Assembly: GCA_021816935.1 (NCBI GenBank)
Contig: JAKAWR010000010.1
Coordinates: 1-64,000, forward strand
DNA: 64,000 nucleotides
Origin: Actinomycetes bacterium
Lineage (GTDB): Bacteria; Actinomycetota; Acidimicrobiia; Acidimicrobiales; JAMCPL01
Reading direction: 5' to 3'
Part shown: one piece after another, positions 1 to 7,163 of the stretch
Layout: each line of letters starts with the position of its first letter
Numbering within the stretch: position 1 is the stretch's first letter
Notes under the pieces: model-generated
Told to the model about the DNA's origin: nothing
Databases searched by the model: none
Seen by the model: only the letters and a program-made list of their open reading frames with translations
Position numbers and translations under genes: made by a program

Positions 1-127
1 GCGGCTACAGCACCGGCGGCTACAGCACCGGCGGCTACAGCACCGGCGGCTACAGCACCGGCGGCTACAGCACCGGCGGCTACAGCACCGGCGGCTACAG
101 CACCGGCGGCTACAGCACCGGCGGCTA
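1..127. repeat. 15-bp tandem repeat array, cut by window start
   Basis: Eight exact head-to-tail copies of a 15-bp unit (gcggctacagcaccg) fill positions 1-120, and the first 7 bases of a ninth follow. The unit is a multiple of three, so every frame repeats a pentapeptide. Frame 1 reads Ala-Ala-Thr-Ala-Pro and then runs without a stop to a TGA at 175-177. Frame 3 reads Gly-Tyr-Ser-Thr-Gly. The array is most likely the repetitive 3' end of a coding sequence that begins outside the window, but the gene and its strand cannot be fixed from here. Identical copies imply recent slippage or expansion. Confidence 0.85.
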
Positions 128-182
128 TGGTGGCGGTTGCCGGTACCGGCGAGGGCCGCAGGCACCGGCACTGGTGAGCCCG

Positions 183-266
183 CGGAGGGAGTGGGATTCG
201 AACCCACGAGCCTTTCGGGCCACGGCTTTTCAAGAGCCGCGCAATCGTCCGCTCTGCCATCCCTCC
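183..266 (-). tRNA. tRNA-Ser (anticodon UGA)
   Basis: Read on the minus strand, the sequence folds as a class II tRNA. The 7-bp acceptor stem GGAGGGA/TCCCTCC (260-266 with 184-190) closes perfectly. The T arm carries GGGTTCGAATCCC. The anticodon loop CTTGAAA places TGA as the anticodon. A long variable arm (about 16 nt, around GGCCCGAAAGGCTC) is the serine hallmark. The discriminator base (complement of position 183) is G, as expected for tRNA-Ser. The 3' CCA is not encoded. It decodes UCA and wobble codons. Confidence 0.96.
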
Positions 267-394
267 AGCTTGCAACATTACTTCACAGGGCATCAACCAC
301 GGAAACTGTGTTGTCGCGTCCGGGCAACCCCGGGGTGCAGCCTGGCGATCCCACCGCCCGGAGGTATCGGATTCCGGGTCTCCCATGAGTAGCG

Positions 395-422
395 TTGGCG
401 CGTGCGTGGGAGGTGATATGCT
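395..422 (+). promoter_or_regulatory. Promoter for the larBC transcript
   Basis: A -35-like TTGGCG at 395-400 is separated by 16 nt from an extended -10, TGA plus TATGCT (417-422). Transcription should start near 428-430, a few bases before a 12-codon micro-ORF that overlaps the larB start. Seen directly in sequence; promoter activity is inferred. Confidence 0.5.
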
Positions 423-433
423 CACGAACTGAC

Positions 434-472
434 GTGAAGAACGAACTGCTGGCAACGCGACGAGTGCCGTGA
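434..472 (+). CDS. 12-codon leader micro-ORF overlapping larB start
   Basis: A GTG at 434 opens a 12-codon frame that ends at TGA 470-472. That stop overlaps the GTG start of larB (469-471) in a GTGA junction. It lies about 5 nt after the predicted transcription start, so it could be translated from a nearly leaderless mRNA. larB has no visible ribosome binding site, and an in-frame stop (430-432) excludes an upstream larB start. Coupling from this micro-ORF could therefore be how larB is translated. Function as a peptide is not implied, and chance occurrence is possible. Confidence 0.3.
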   Translation: MKNELLATRRVP

Positions 473-1311
473 GCAGCCTGAAAAGCCGTTACGAGGAACA
501 CCTTGCGGCGCTTCTGGCGAGCCTGGCCGCTGGCGAGATCGGTGTGGAAGCGGCCACGCGAGAGCTGGCCAGGCTGCCCTATTCAGATCTTGGTTACGCT
601 CGCGTCGATCACCATCGCGCTCTTCGCTCGGGTTTGGCCGAGGCTGTCTATGGCCCAGGCAAGACGCCGGAGCAGTGTGTCGCAGTAGTTGATGAGCTTC
701 TCTCGGGACCGGCGCGGTCGGCAGGATCGCCGGTCATTCTAACCAGGGCCGGTGCAGAGCAGGTTACTGCCGTTTGCGACCGCTTCCCTGGGGCAGTGGT
801 CACGCCAACCCGGATTGGGGGCAAGGACTTGTCGTTGGTTGCCTGGGTTGCCCACGCCATCGCGGCCAGTCCGGGTACGCCGGCCCCTGTCGTAGTTGTG
901 ACGGCGGGCACGGCAGACCTGGATGTTGCCGGGGAATGTGTTGCCACCCTGGCGGCGTACGGGGTGAAGACCGATCTTCTGGCTGACTGCGGTGTTGCCG
1001 GAGTACATCGCCTTCTCGGCTCTCTGGATCGGCTGGGGTCCGCTGGGCTGGCGGTCGTGGTAGCCGGCATGGAGGGAGCGCTTGCGAGCGTGGTAGGAGG
1101 CTTATTTCACGGACCGATTGTGGCCGTGCCGGTTTCCAGCGGTTACGGTGCAGCTCTCGATGGCATCACCGCGCTGCTCGCCATGATGTCGTCGTGCGCT
1201 CCCGGCGTCACGGTTGTGGGAATAGACAACGGTTTCGGGGCGGCGTGTGCCGCGCTGAGAATGATCGGGTTGATGGGCCTAGGCGGACCGGCTAGAGGAC
1301 CGGGAGGATGA
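469..1311 (+). CDS. larB: LarB, pyridinium-3,5-biscarboxylic acid mononucleotide synthase
   Basis: 280 aa. LarB carboxylates and hydrolyses nicotinic acid adenine dinucleotide, the first step toward the nickel-pincer nucleotide cofactor of lactate racemase-type enzymes. The C-terminal half is the AIR carboxylase (PurE)-like domain: TAGTAD at residues 145-150, DCGVAGVHRLL at 173-183, VVAGMEGALASVVGGL near 197-212, and SSGYGAALDGITALL followed by GIDNGFGAA near 251-259. The N-terminal region carries the usual LPYSDLGYARVDHHR segment around 36-50. The GTG start is the only one before an in-frame stop. larC follows 19 nt downstream, so the two form an operon. No larE (sulfur insertion) or larA-like racemase is in the window. 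Confidence 0.95.
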   Translation: MSSLKSRYEEHLAALLASLAAGEIGVEAATRELARLPYSDLGYARVDHHRALRSGLAEAVYGPGKTPEQCVAVVDELLSGPARSAGSPVILTRAGAEQVTAVCDRFPGAVVTPTRIGGKDLSLVAWVAHAIAASPGTPAPVVVVTAGTADLDVAGECVATLAAYGVKTDLLADCGVAGVHRLLGSLDRLGSAGLAVVVAGMEGALASVVGGLFHGPIVAVPVSSGYGAALDGITALLAMMSSCAPGVTVVGIDNGFGAACAALRMIGLMGLGGPARGPGG

Positions 1312-1330
1312 GAGCAGGCGGGAACGCGCG

Positions 1331-2581
1331 GTGACGGCCACCGGACAGGTACCGGGCGGGCAGGCCGGATCGCGGGTAGCGTGGTTCAATTGCTTCGCGG
1401 GTGTTGCCGGCGACATGCTGCTCGGCAGCTTGATCGATGCCGGGGCCGATGCAGCGGAGATCGCTGGCGCACTTCGGGGGCTTGGCGTGGAAGGCTGGAA
1501 CTTCGATGTACGCCGGGTACAGCGGGCGGGCATCCGAGCGACGAAGGTTGACGTGGCCGTCTGCGGTGGCGATCATTCGGAGCGCCGGTACGGCGATGTC
1601 GTCTCCCTCGTGGCCGAGTCGTCGCTGAGCGATGCCGTAAAGACTCGGACGCTCCGGTGCCTGCGTGAGATCGGAGAGGCAGAGGCCGCACTGCACGATA
1701 CAGCACTGGACGATGTGATTCTTCACGAGCTCTCCGCGATCGACACCTTGGTGGACATTGCCGGAACCATGGCCGCACTCGATCAACTCCGCATAGACGA
1801 GGTGTTCGTTTCGCCGGTTGCGGTCGGCTGCGGAACGATCCCCATGGCTCATGGGCAGCTGCCGAACCCGGCTCCCGCCGTAACGGTCATCCTAGAAGGA
1901 GCGCCCGTGTTCGGACGGCCCGTGACTGCAGAGCTCGCTACTCCTACCGGGGCTGCAATCCTCCGTACGATTGCGTCGGGATTCGGGGAGATGCCCGCGA
2001 TGATCGTCGAACGGTCCGGTTTCGGTGCCGGATCGCGCGATACCGACGGGCTTGCGAACGTCGTGCAAGTGGTCATCGGCGAGGCAGGGGTCGCAGGTAG
2101 CCGCGCTATCGGTTGGGATTGGCCGGGACGCGGGCAGCACGCCATGATGCTCGAGACGAATGTGGACGACGCTACCGGGGAGGTGATGGCCTACGCCGTA
2201 TCAAGGCTGCTCGAAGCGGGGGCCCAGGATGCGTGGCTCGGCTCCGTCGTGGGCAAGAAGGGCCGCCCAGCCTTCGTCCTCCATGTGCTTTGCGATCCGG
2301 CCGATGCGGAGCGGCTGTCCAGCGTGATCCGAGTCGAAACGGGGACGCTCGGTTTGCGGGGCTTCTCGGTCGAGAAATGGCCGTCCCGGCGCGACGAGGA
2401 GTCGGTCGATGTCGAGGGCATCGCAGTGAGAGTGAAGGCGACGGGTTACCGCGTGAAGGTCGAGCAGGCCGACGCGGCTGGAGTTGCCGGTGCAACAGGC
2501 ATGTCGTTGCGCGACGTGATAAGTCGAGCTGAGCGGCAGGCGGCCGACCGGGATCATCAGTCTGGAAAAGACAGTCGGTAG
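1331..2581 (+). CDS. larC: LarC, nickel insertion protein for the pincer nucleotide cofactor
   Basis: 416 aa, starting at GTG. LarC is a CTP-dependent cyclometallase that inserts Ni into pyridinium-3,5-bisthiocarboxylic acid mononucleotide. Recognisable segments are CFAGVAGDMLLGSLIDAG near residue 21, LHELSAIDTLVDIAG near 131-145, AHGQLPNPAPA at 173-183, ELATPTGAAIL at 201-211, and ETNVDDATGEVMAYA at the start of the C-terminal domain. In Lactobacillus plantarum larC is split into larC1/larC2 and fused by programmed frameshifting; here both halves are one uninterrupted frame. The last 25 nt overlap the convergent acetyltransferase gene tail to tail. Confidence 0.95.
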   Translation: MTATGQVPGGQAGSRVAWFNCFAGVAGDMLLGSLIDAGADAAEIAGALRGLGVEGWNFDVRRVQRAGIRATKVDVAVCGGDHSERRYGDVVSLVAESSLSDAVKTRTLRCLREIGEAEAALHDTALDDVILHELSAIDTLVDIAGTMAALDQLRIDEVFVSPVAVGCGTIPMAHGQLPNPAPAVTVILEGAPVFGRPVTAELATPTGAAILRTIASGFGEMPAMIVERSGFGAGSRDTDGLANVVQVVIGEAGVAGSRAIGWDWPGRGQHAMMLETNVDDATGEVMAYAVSRLLEAGAQDAWLGSVVGKKGRPAFVLHVLCDPADAERLSSVIRVETGTLGLRGFSVEKWPSRRDEESVDVEGIAVRVKATGYRVKVEQADAAGVAGATGMSLRDVISRAERQAADRDHQSGKDSR

Positions 2582-3129
2582 ACATTGGTGTCTCGCCGGA
2601 CGAAACTCATACGCTGGTAGAGCCGGTTCGCCGCCTCCCGGTCAGGCCGCGAGGTGAGGTCGACCGTCCTGGCGCCAAGATTCGCCGCTTTGGCTACCGC
2701 CGCCTCGACGAGAGCGGCCCCGATGCCCGATTGCCGCTGGGCGGGATCGACTACTACGTCCTCGATCCACGCTCTCGTTCCGGAGGGAATGCGGAACACG
2801 GCGAGGGTCAGCATTCCGGCAAGGGTCCCTTCCGCGCGGGCAATAAAGAGAATGGTTGCAGGCGAGGCGACGATCTCCCGGAGGGTGGCCGCGGTCAGCG
2901 GGGGAGCGTGCGAGGAGAGCTGCGAGAGGAGATGCCGGAACGCCGGGAGGGCATCGTCCGCTACGTCGTCGGGCGTTGCCACGGATACGATTACCAGCCG
3001 GCTTCGGATGGGGCCATGTGGCTCGTTGCCATTTGGGCTACGCGGGTTCCCGTTCGTGCCACCGCGCGCCCCGTTGCTCGCGGCACTTACCGGTCGCTGC
3101 GGCTCGTTGCTGCTGGTCACGCCTGCCAA
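2557..3129 (-). CDS. GNAT family N-acetyltransferase
   Basis: 190 aa. The GNAT fold is visible: a beta4 strand ARAEGTLAGMLTLAVF, then the acetyl-CoA binding motif A, VVVDPAQRQSGIGAALVEAA (about residues 124-143), and a C-terminal TVDLTSRPDREAANRLYQRMSF that is typical of small-molecule acetyltransferases. The first 45 residues are Pro/Asn/Gly-rich and probably not part of the fold, so the true start may be later. It is probably cotranscribed with the four-cysteine small protein 40 nt upstream. The substrate cannot be inferred. Confidence 0.9.
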   Translation of the reverse strand: MAGVTSSNEPQRPVSAASNGARGGTNGNPRSPNGNEPHGPIRSRLVIVSVATPDDVADDALPAFRHLLSQLSSHAPPLTAATLREIVASPATILFIARAEGTLAGMLTLAVFRIPSGTRAWIEDVVVDPAQRQSGIGAALVEAAVAKAANLGARTVDLTSRPDREAANRLYQRMSFVRRDTNVYRLSFPD

Positions 3130-3168
3130 GTCCGGGTTGATCGCCGATTAGCCGTCCACCGCAGAGTG

Positions 3169-3381
3169 CTACCGGTCATCGCGCTTTTCCGGCGCATTGG
3201 GCTGATCGTCGTGGGCAACGTGCCATCCGGCCTGGGAGATCTTCTTGGGTTCGTAGAATGGGCAACCGTCGGGGCAGGCGAAGGGAAGGTGCTCGTTGGC
3301 ACCGAGCCTGCAGCGTTCAAGGCGGTCGCCGCTTGCCACCGTCTGCATCAGGTAATGCCTGCAATCCGCTTTGACTGGCAC
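3169..3381 (-). CDS. Conserved small four-cysteine protein
   Basis: 70 aa, GTG start. Cys7 lies in CRHYLMQTV, Cys24 in RLERCRLGAN, and Cys36-X3-Cys40 in FACPDGCPFYEPKKIS. The spacing suggests a small zinc- or Fe-S-binding knuckle. I recall similar short proteins with a CRHY...C...CPxxCxFfE pattern as uncharacterised in actinobacteria; this is from memory and unverified. It sits 40 nt upstream of the GNAT gene on the same strand and just upstream of the divergent dGTPase-like gene. No function can be assigned. Confidence 0.75.
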   Translation of the reverse strand: MPVKADCRHYLMQTVASGDRLERCRLGANEHLPFACPDGCPFYEPKKISQAGWHVAHDDQPNAPEKRDDR

Positions 3382-3499
3382 AATCCATTCTGCCTCAGGA
3401 GAGCGGCCAGATGCCAGCAGCGCGGTGAGGCGTCACGGCTGGCCTGCGGTCTTGTGACGCCGGACGGAAAGGCATACACCCTTCCGTTACTCTGAGAAC

Positions 3500-4690
3500 A
3501 TGGTGTCGCTGACAGGTGAAGCCGCGTTCTCCGAGCGGGATCTGATGGCGTTGCAGGATCCGGGACGAAGCTCCGCGGGCCTGCTCGGCGCGTCGCGCTG
3601 GGCGAGTACCATGCGGGGCGTCGGGTCCGCTTCCGGCGTCGTGCTGGCGCATGGGACCGCCGGGATACCGGTAGTCGACGCCCGCCCGCTCATGCGCGAG
3701 GAAAGGGAAGCCGAGAGCGGGGCAGCGCTGGCTCCAGGTGCCGCTCGCGCTGCCGGAGCAGGCAACAGAGCCGCGCGCGAAGAGCCCGATCCCTACCGAA
3801 CCTGCTTCGAGCGCGATCGGGATAGAGTGCTGCATTCGCCGTCTTTCCGCCGCTTGCTCGGCAAGACCCAGGTTTTCATCTTTCCCGCGGATCATCAGCG
3901 AACTCGCCTGACCCACGCTTTGGAGGTGACGCAGGTGGCCACGGGGGTCTCCAAGGCCATCGGGCTGAATGTGGAGCTCACTGAGGCCATAGCGCTTGCT
4001 CACGACGTCGGGCATACGCCGTGCGGCCATTACGGGGAGACCGCGATGAGAAGTTTCATACCGGACTTCCATCATGCCGCCTTTGGCGCGGACGTGGCGT
4101 TGGCGCCCCTGAACCTCTGCGCCGAGACCCTCGACGGGGTCCGTTGCCACTCCTGGGACCTGCCTGCACCATCGACCCTGGAGGGAGAGGTCGTTGCCTG
4201 GGCGGACAGGATCGCCTACTGCACCCACGACCTGGAAGACGCTTGCCGCGCTGGCATCGTCCAGGTCGGCGCGCTGCCGGCGGCGGTGGCCGGACGCGCG
4301 GGTACGACCCGGCGGGAGCAGATCGGGTATTTTATCGGGGCTCTTGTTAACTGCGCCGTGGAGCGCGGAGTGATCGGGATGGACAGCGAGGCCGCCGGGG
4401 TACTTGGCGAGATGCGATCGTTCAACTACGAGAACATTTACGCGCGGGAGGAAGCGGTGTCCGAGGGCGAAGCCGCCGTATCGGTCCTTTGCGCGCTGGT
4501 AGAGTATTTTGGCGAAGATTCCGGCCGGATCGCACCCGGAGCGTTCGAGAGCGAGCCTGACACTCTGGGTCGTGGGGTCGCATACGTGTCGGGCATGACC
4601 GATCGCTTCGCATTCGAGACGGCCGTGGAGAAGCTCGGCTGGCAGAAGGAGAAACTGCCGCGAGGCATTGACTCGCCATACGGCAAGTGA
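3500..4690 (+). CDS. dgt: dGTPase-like HD-domain nucleotide triphosphohydrolase
   Basis: 396 aa. dGTPase family proteins hydrolyse dNTPs to deoxynucleoside and triphosphate. The HD metal site is complete: His139 in RLTHALEV, His168-Asp169 in ALAHDVGHTP, and Asp236 in AWADRIAY. RLLGKTQVF (118-126) is the family's conserved lead-in. The first 95 residues are low-conservation and longer than usual. The ATG at 3500 is supported by a TACTCT -10 box (3488-3493) lying exactly 6 nt upstream, which predicts a leaderless mRNA. The gene is divergent from the small Cys-rich protein gene. No partner gene suggests a specific pathway; dNTP pool control is the usual role. Confidence 0.93.
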   Translation: MVSLTGEAAFSERDLMALQDPGRSSAGLLGASRWASTMRGVGSASGVVLAHGTAGIPVVDARPLMREEREAESGAALAPGAARAAGAGNRAAREEPDPYRTCFERDRDRVLHSPSFRRLLGKTQVFIFPADHQRTRLTHALEVTQVATGVSKAIGLNVELTEAIALAHDVGHTPCGHYGETAMRSFIPDFHHAAFGADVALAPLNLCAETLDGVRCHSWDLPAPSTLEGEVVAWADRIAYCTHDLEDACRAGIVQVGALPAAVAGRAGTTRREQIGYFIGALVNCAVERGVIGMDSEAAGVLGEMRSFNYENIYAREEAVSEGEAAVSVLCALVEYFGEDSGRIAPGAFESEPDTLGRGVAYVSGMTDRFAFETAVEKLGWQKEKLPRGIDSPYGK

Positions 4691-4762
4691 CCCCCTTTCC
4701 GGCGGACCGTATTCCTGCGCCGTGGCTTCACGGGCGGGAGGATGCCCGCGGGGTTGTCGTGC

Positions 4763-4969
4763 TCAGGCAGAGTTGTCCTCTACGAGCACGTTGGAGGGGT
4801 GAGCCGCCATCGTCTCGAGGTCCGTCTTGTCCACTGTCGCAACGACAGCCCCACCCTGTAGGTCTGCTACTGCAACGATGAACGCGTCAATGGCCTTCTC
4901 CGAGCCGGCGCCTGTCACCCCCAGGAGCCGGCCTGCACGCACGCCGACCCTGACACCTATGGCGCACCC
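4763..4969 (-). pseudogene. C-terminal remnant of a PIN-domain (VapC-like) toxin
   Basis: The readable part of this minus-strand frame matches the end of actinobacterial VapC-type PIN nucleases: a VRAGRLLGVTGAG segment, then KAIDAFIVAVADLQGGAVVATVD with the acidic Asp of the third catalytic position, then DLETMAAHPSNVLV. The N-terminal half that should supply the first conserved Asp and the Glu is missing; the upstream frame (to 5086) is unrelated-looking. No VapB-type antitoxin frame is apparent beside it. Best read as decayed toxin-antitoxin debris between dgt and the reductase gene. Confidence 0.5.
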
Positions 4970-5096
4970 CCCGAGCTGGAGCCCGCGCACGGCCGCAATG
5001 ACAACGACCAGGCAGCCGGCAGCGGTAGGGCCCTCCGGGTATCGAACGAGTTCACGTCCCCGATGCGTCGGGAGCCCGACCGGCAATGGGGAGCGG

Positions 5097-6992
5097 TCAG
5101 ACCCCGGCGCACTCCCCGACGCCGACCTCGCCGGTGAACGGGCCGGTTTCGTCGTAGTCGATGTAGAACTCCGGAGCCTCCTCCGGGGTGGGGAACTCGT
5201 CGAGGTATTTCAGCTCCTCCGACACGGCCTTAGCGCCTCCGCTCCGCTCCAGCCAGGCGGCGAAAAGCTCGCCGGGATTGCGTTCGGAAGCGTACCGCCC
5301 GACCACCTTCACGGCGGCCTCTGCGGCCCGCTTCGCCGGGATGCGCAGCGCCTTCTGGCCGAAGTGCACCTCCGTGTTGCCGATATGGCCACCGAGAAGC
5401 ATCTGGTAGCCGGGGGCAGGCTGGCCGTGAGCGCGCCGCTCTGCTCCGAAAAACCCGATGTCAGCGACGTGGTGGTGCCCGCATGAGTTGGTGCAGCCGG
5501 AAATGTTGATACGGACCCCGTCGACCTCTGCAAGGCCCGCCTCCTCCAGGGCATCCCCGATGGCGGTCGCTAGCCCCCTCGACTGGGTGATCGCCAGGTT
5601 GCACGTATCGGCGCCCGGGCAGGAGACCACGTCGCGGGCCAGCTCTGCACCGGGGCGGTCCATTCCGGCGTCGACCAGGCCGTCGTACAGCTCTGCAAGA
5701 TCGTCTTCACCAAGCCCCCTGAAAACTACGTTCTGGCGATTCGTCACCCTCACGTCCGCTCCGGAGCGGCGTTGCAGCTTCGCAAGTGCCCGGAACTGGT
5801 CAGCGGTAATGTCACCCAGGCGGGCCCAGGCCAGCGCAGAAACCGTGCCATTGCGGGTCCCGCGCACCACATTCGCCCGTTCCCACTTCTGGCGGGGCGT
5901 CAAGCGCCCTGCTATGGAGACCGCCGTCCGCCCTTCGAGACTACCGACAGGCGTGGGGGCCTGGTCTTGACCCAGCCCCGCGGGCTCGTCGCCCCACGCT
6001 TGCACGACGGCGGGGATTCCCTTTACCCATGTGGTCGAGGCGATGAGCAATCGCCTCTCTTTCAGGATACGTTCCCGTAGCTCATCTATCCCCATGGTGT
6101 CAACGAGCCACTTCATCCGTGCTCGCAGCTTGTTGTCCCGGTTCCCGTAGTGATCGAATGTCCGCAGTATTGCCTCCATCGTCGGGATGAGGGCCTCTCT
6201 CGGTGTGAAGGGTTCGAGCGCCTGGGCGGGATGGGGGTTGGCGGCGAGCCCCCCACCGAGGAGCACCTTGAAGCCGGGCTCCACCGATCCGTCCTCTTTC
6301 GGCTGCAGGATCGCCACTACGCCGATATCGTTGAAGGCCGCCTGGCCGCAGTCGGTCGTGCAGCCGGAGAAGTTGATCTTGAACTTCCGCGGAAGGCGCT
6401 GAGCGTAGGGGTGGCGGATGAAATGCCTGAACGCGGCCTCGGCCCACGGGCTCACATCGAGGACCTCGTAGGGGCAGGCGCCCGCGAGGAAGCAGCCCTC
6501 GATGTTACGGACCGTGTCGCCGCACGCCTCCCGCGTGGTCATGCCGTTTGCCGCGAGCTCCCGGAGCAGCTGGGGCACGCGCTGTAGCTGGACGAAGTGG
6601 AACTGGATGTTCTGCCTGGTCGTGATGTGGCCCCAGCCCCTGGAGTAGTCCTCGGCCACGTGGGCGAGGACCTCGAACTGCTCTGCAGTGATCGAGCCGT
6701 AGGGGAGTTTCACGCGCACCATCATGTTCTCACCCTGCTGGCGCTGGCCGTATACGCCGTTGTTCAGCCGGGTGATCTTGAAGGACTCCTCTTCCAGCTC
6801 ACCCGCGAGAAACTTGTGGAGGCAGTCTTCCAGGTGGTCAATGTCTTTTGCGATCTCGGGCGGCAGGCGGTCGCCAGACCAGCGTTCCTTACCACCGGCC
6901 AGGGGGGCTGGGGTGAGGAGCGTGCCGTGCCCGTTGCCGGTGGTCGCACTGCTGCCAGTCGTTGCGCTGTCGAGGTAGGTGTTCTCGCCCAT
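5097..6992 (-). CDS. Ferredoxin-type sulfite/nitrite reductase (siroheme, 4Fe-4S)
   Basis: 631 aa from the chosen ATG. It catalyses six-electron reduction of sulfite to sulfide or nitrite to ammonium using siroheme coupled to a 4Fe-4S cluster. The cluster ligands are Cys458 and Cys464 (SCPGADTCNLA) and Cys500 and Cys504 (ISGCTNSCGHH). The duplicated architecture is present: WGHITTRQNIQFHF and GCFLAGACPYE in the N-terminal half, and VRVTNRQNVVFRGL in the second. The open frame extends upstream to 7031, but a strong promoter ends 7 nt before the ATG at 6992, so the leaderless start is preferred. Sulfite versus nitrite cannot be settled by motifs alone; no sirohaem, sulfate adenylylation or nitrate genes lie next to it. 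Confidence 0.92.
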   Translation of the reverse strand: MGENTYLDSATTGSSATTGNGHGTLLTPAPLAGGKERWSGDRLPPEIAKDIDHLEDCLHKFLAGELEEESFKITRLNNGVYGQRQQGENMMVRVKLPYGSITAEQFEVLAHVAEDYSRGWGHITTRQNIQFHFVQLQRVPQLLRELAANGMTTREACGDTVRNIEGCFLAGACPYEVLDVSPWAEAAFRHFIRHPYAQRLPRKFKINFSGCTTDCGQAAFNDIGVVAILQPKEDGSVEPGFKVLLGGGLAANPHPAQALEPFTPREALIPTMEAILRTFDHYGNRDNKLRARMKWLVDTMGIDELRERILKERRLLIASTTWVKGIPAVVQAWGDEPAGLGQDQAPTPVGSLEGRTAVSIAGRLTPRQKWERANVVRGTRNGTVSALAWARLGDITADQFRALAKLQRRSGADVRVTNRQNVVFRGLGEDDLAELYDGLVDAGMDRPGAELARDVVSCPGADTCNLAITQSRGLATAIGDALEEAGLAEVDGVRINISGCTNSCGHHHVADIGFFGAERRAHGQPAPGYQMLLGGHIGNTEVHFGQKALRIPAKRAAEAAVKVVGRYASERNPGELFAAWLERSGGAKAVSEELKYLDEFPTPEEAPEFYIDYDETGPFTGEVGVGECAGV

Positions 6993-6999
6993 AACGGTC

Positions 7000-7027
7000 A
7001 TTATAACGAGAAATACGACTAAGTCAA
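7000..7027 (-). promoter_or_regulatory. Near-consensus sigma-70 promoter of the siroheme reductase gene
   Basis: On the minus strand TTGACT (7022-7027), a 16-nt spacer and a perfect TATAAT (7000-7005) precede the ATG at 6992 by 7 nt. The transcript should start at or next to the A of the start codon, giving a leaderless mRNA. The region is conspicuously AT-rich compared with its surroundings. Confidence 0.75.
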
Positions 7028-7163
7028 TCAAGTTTTGCGAGAATACGTGCCGGCGAGATCAAGACCCGGGTCCGGCTGGGTTGAGCTTTCGGAGTAATCC
7101 GGATTCAAGCGTAGCCGACTGCGGAGGTGTCCCCGATTCCGGCCAGCCCGCCTTCGGATACGT

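Noticed and set aside
1-127. CRISPR array
   Set aside because: Copies are directly adjacent with no spacers and the unit is 15 bp, so it is a simple tandem repeat.
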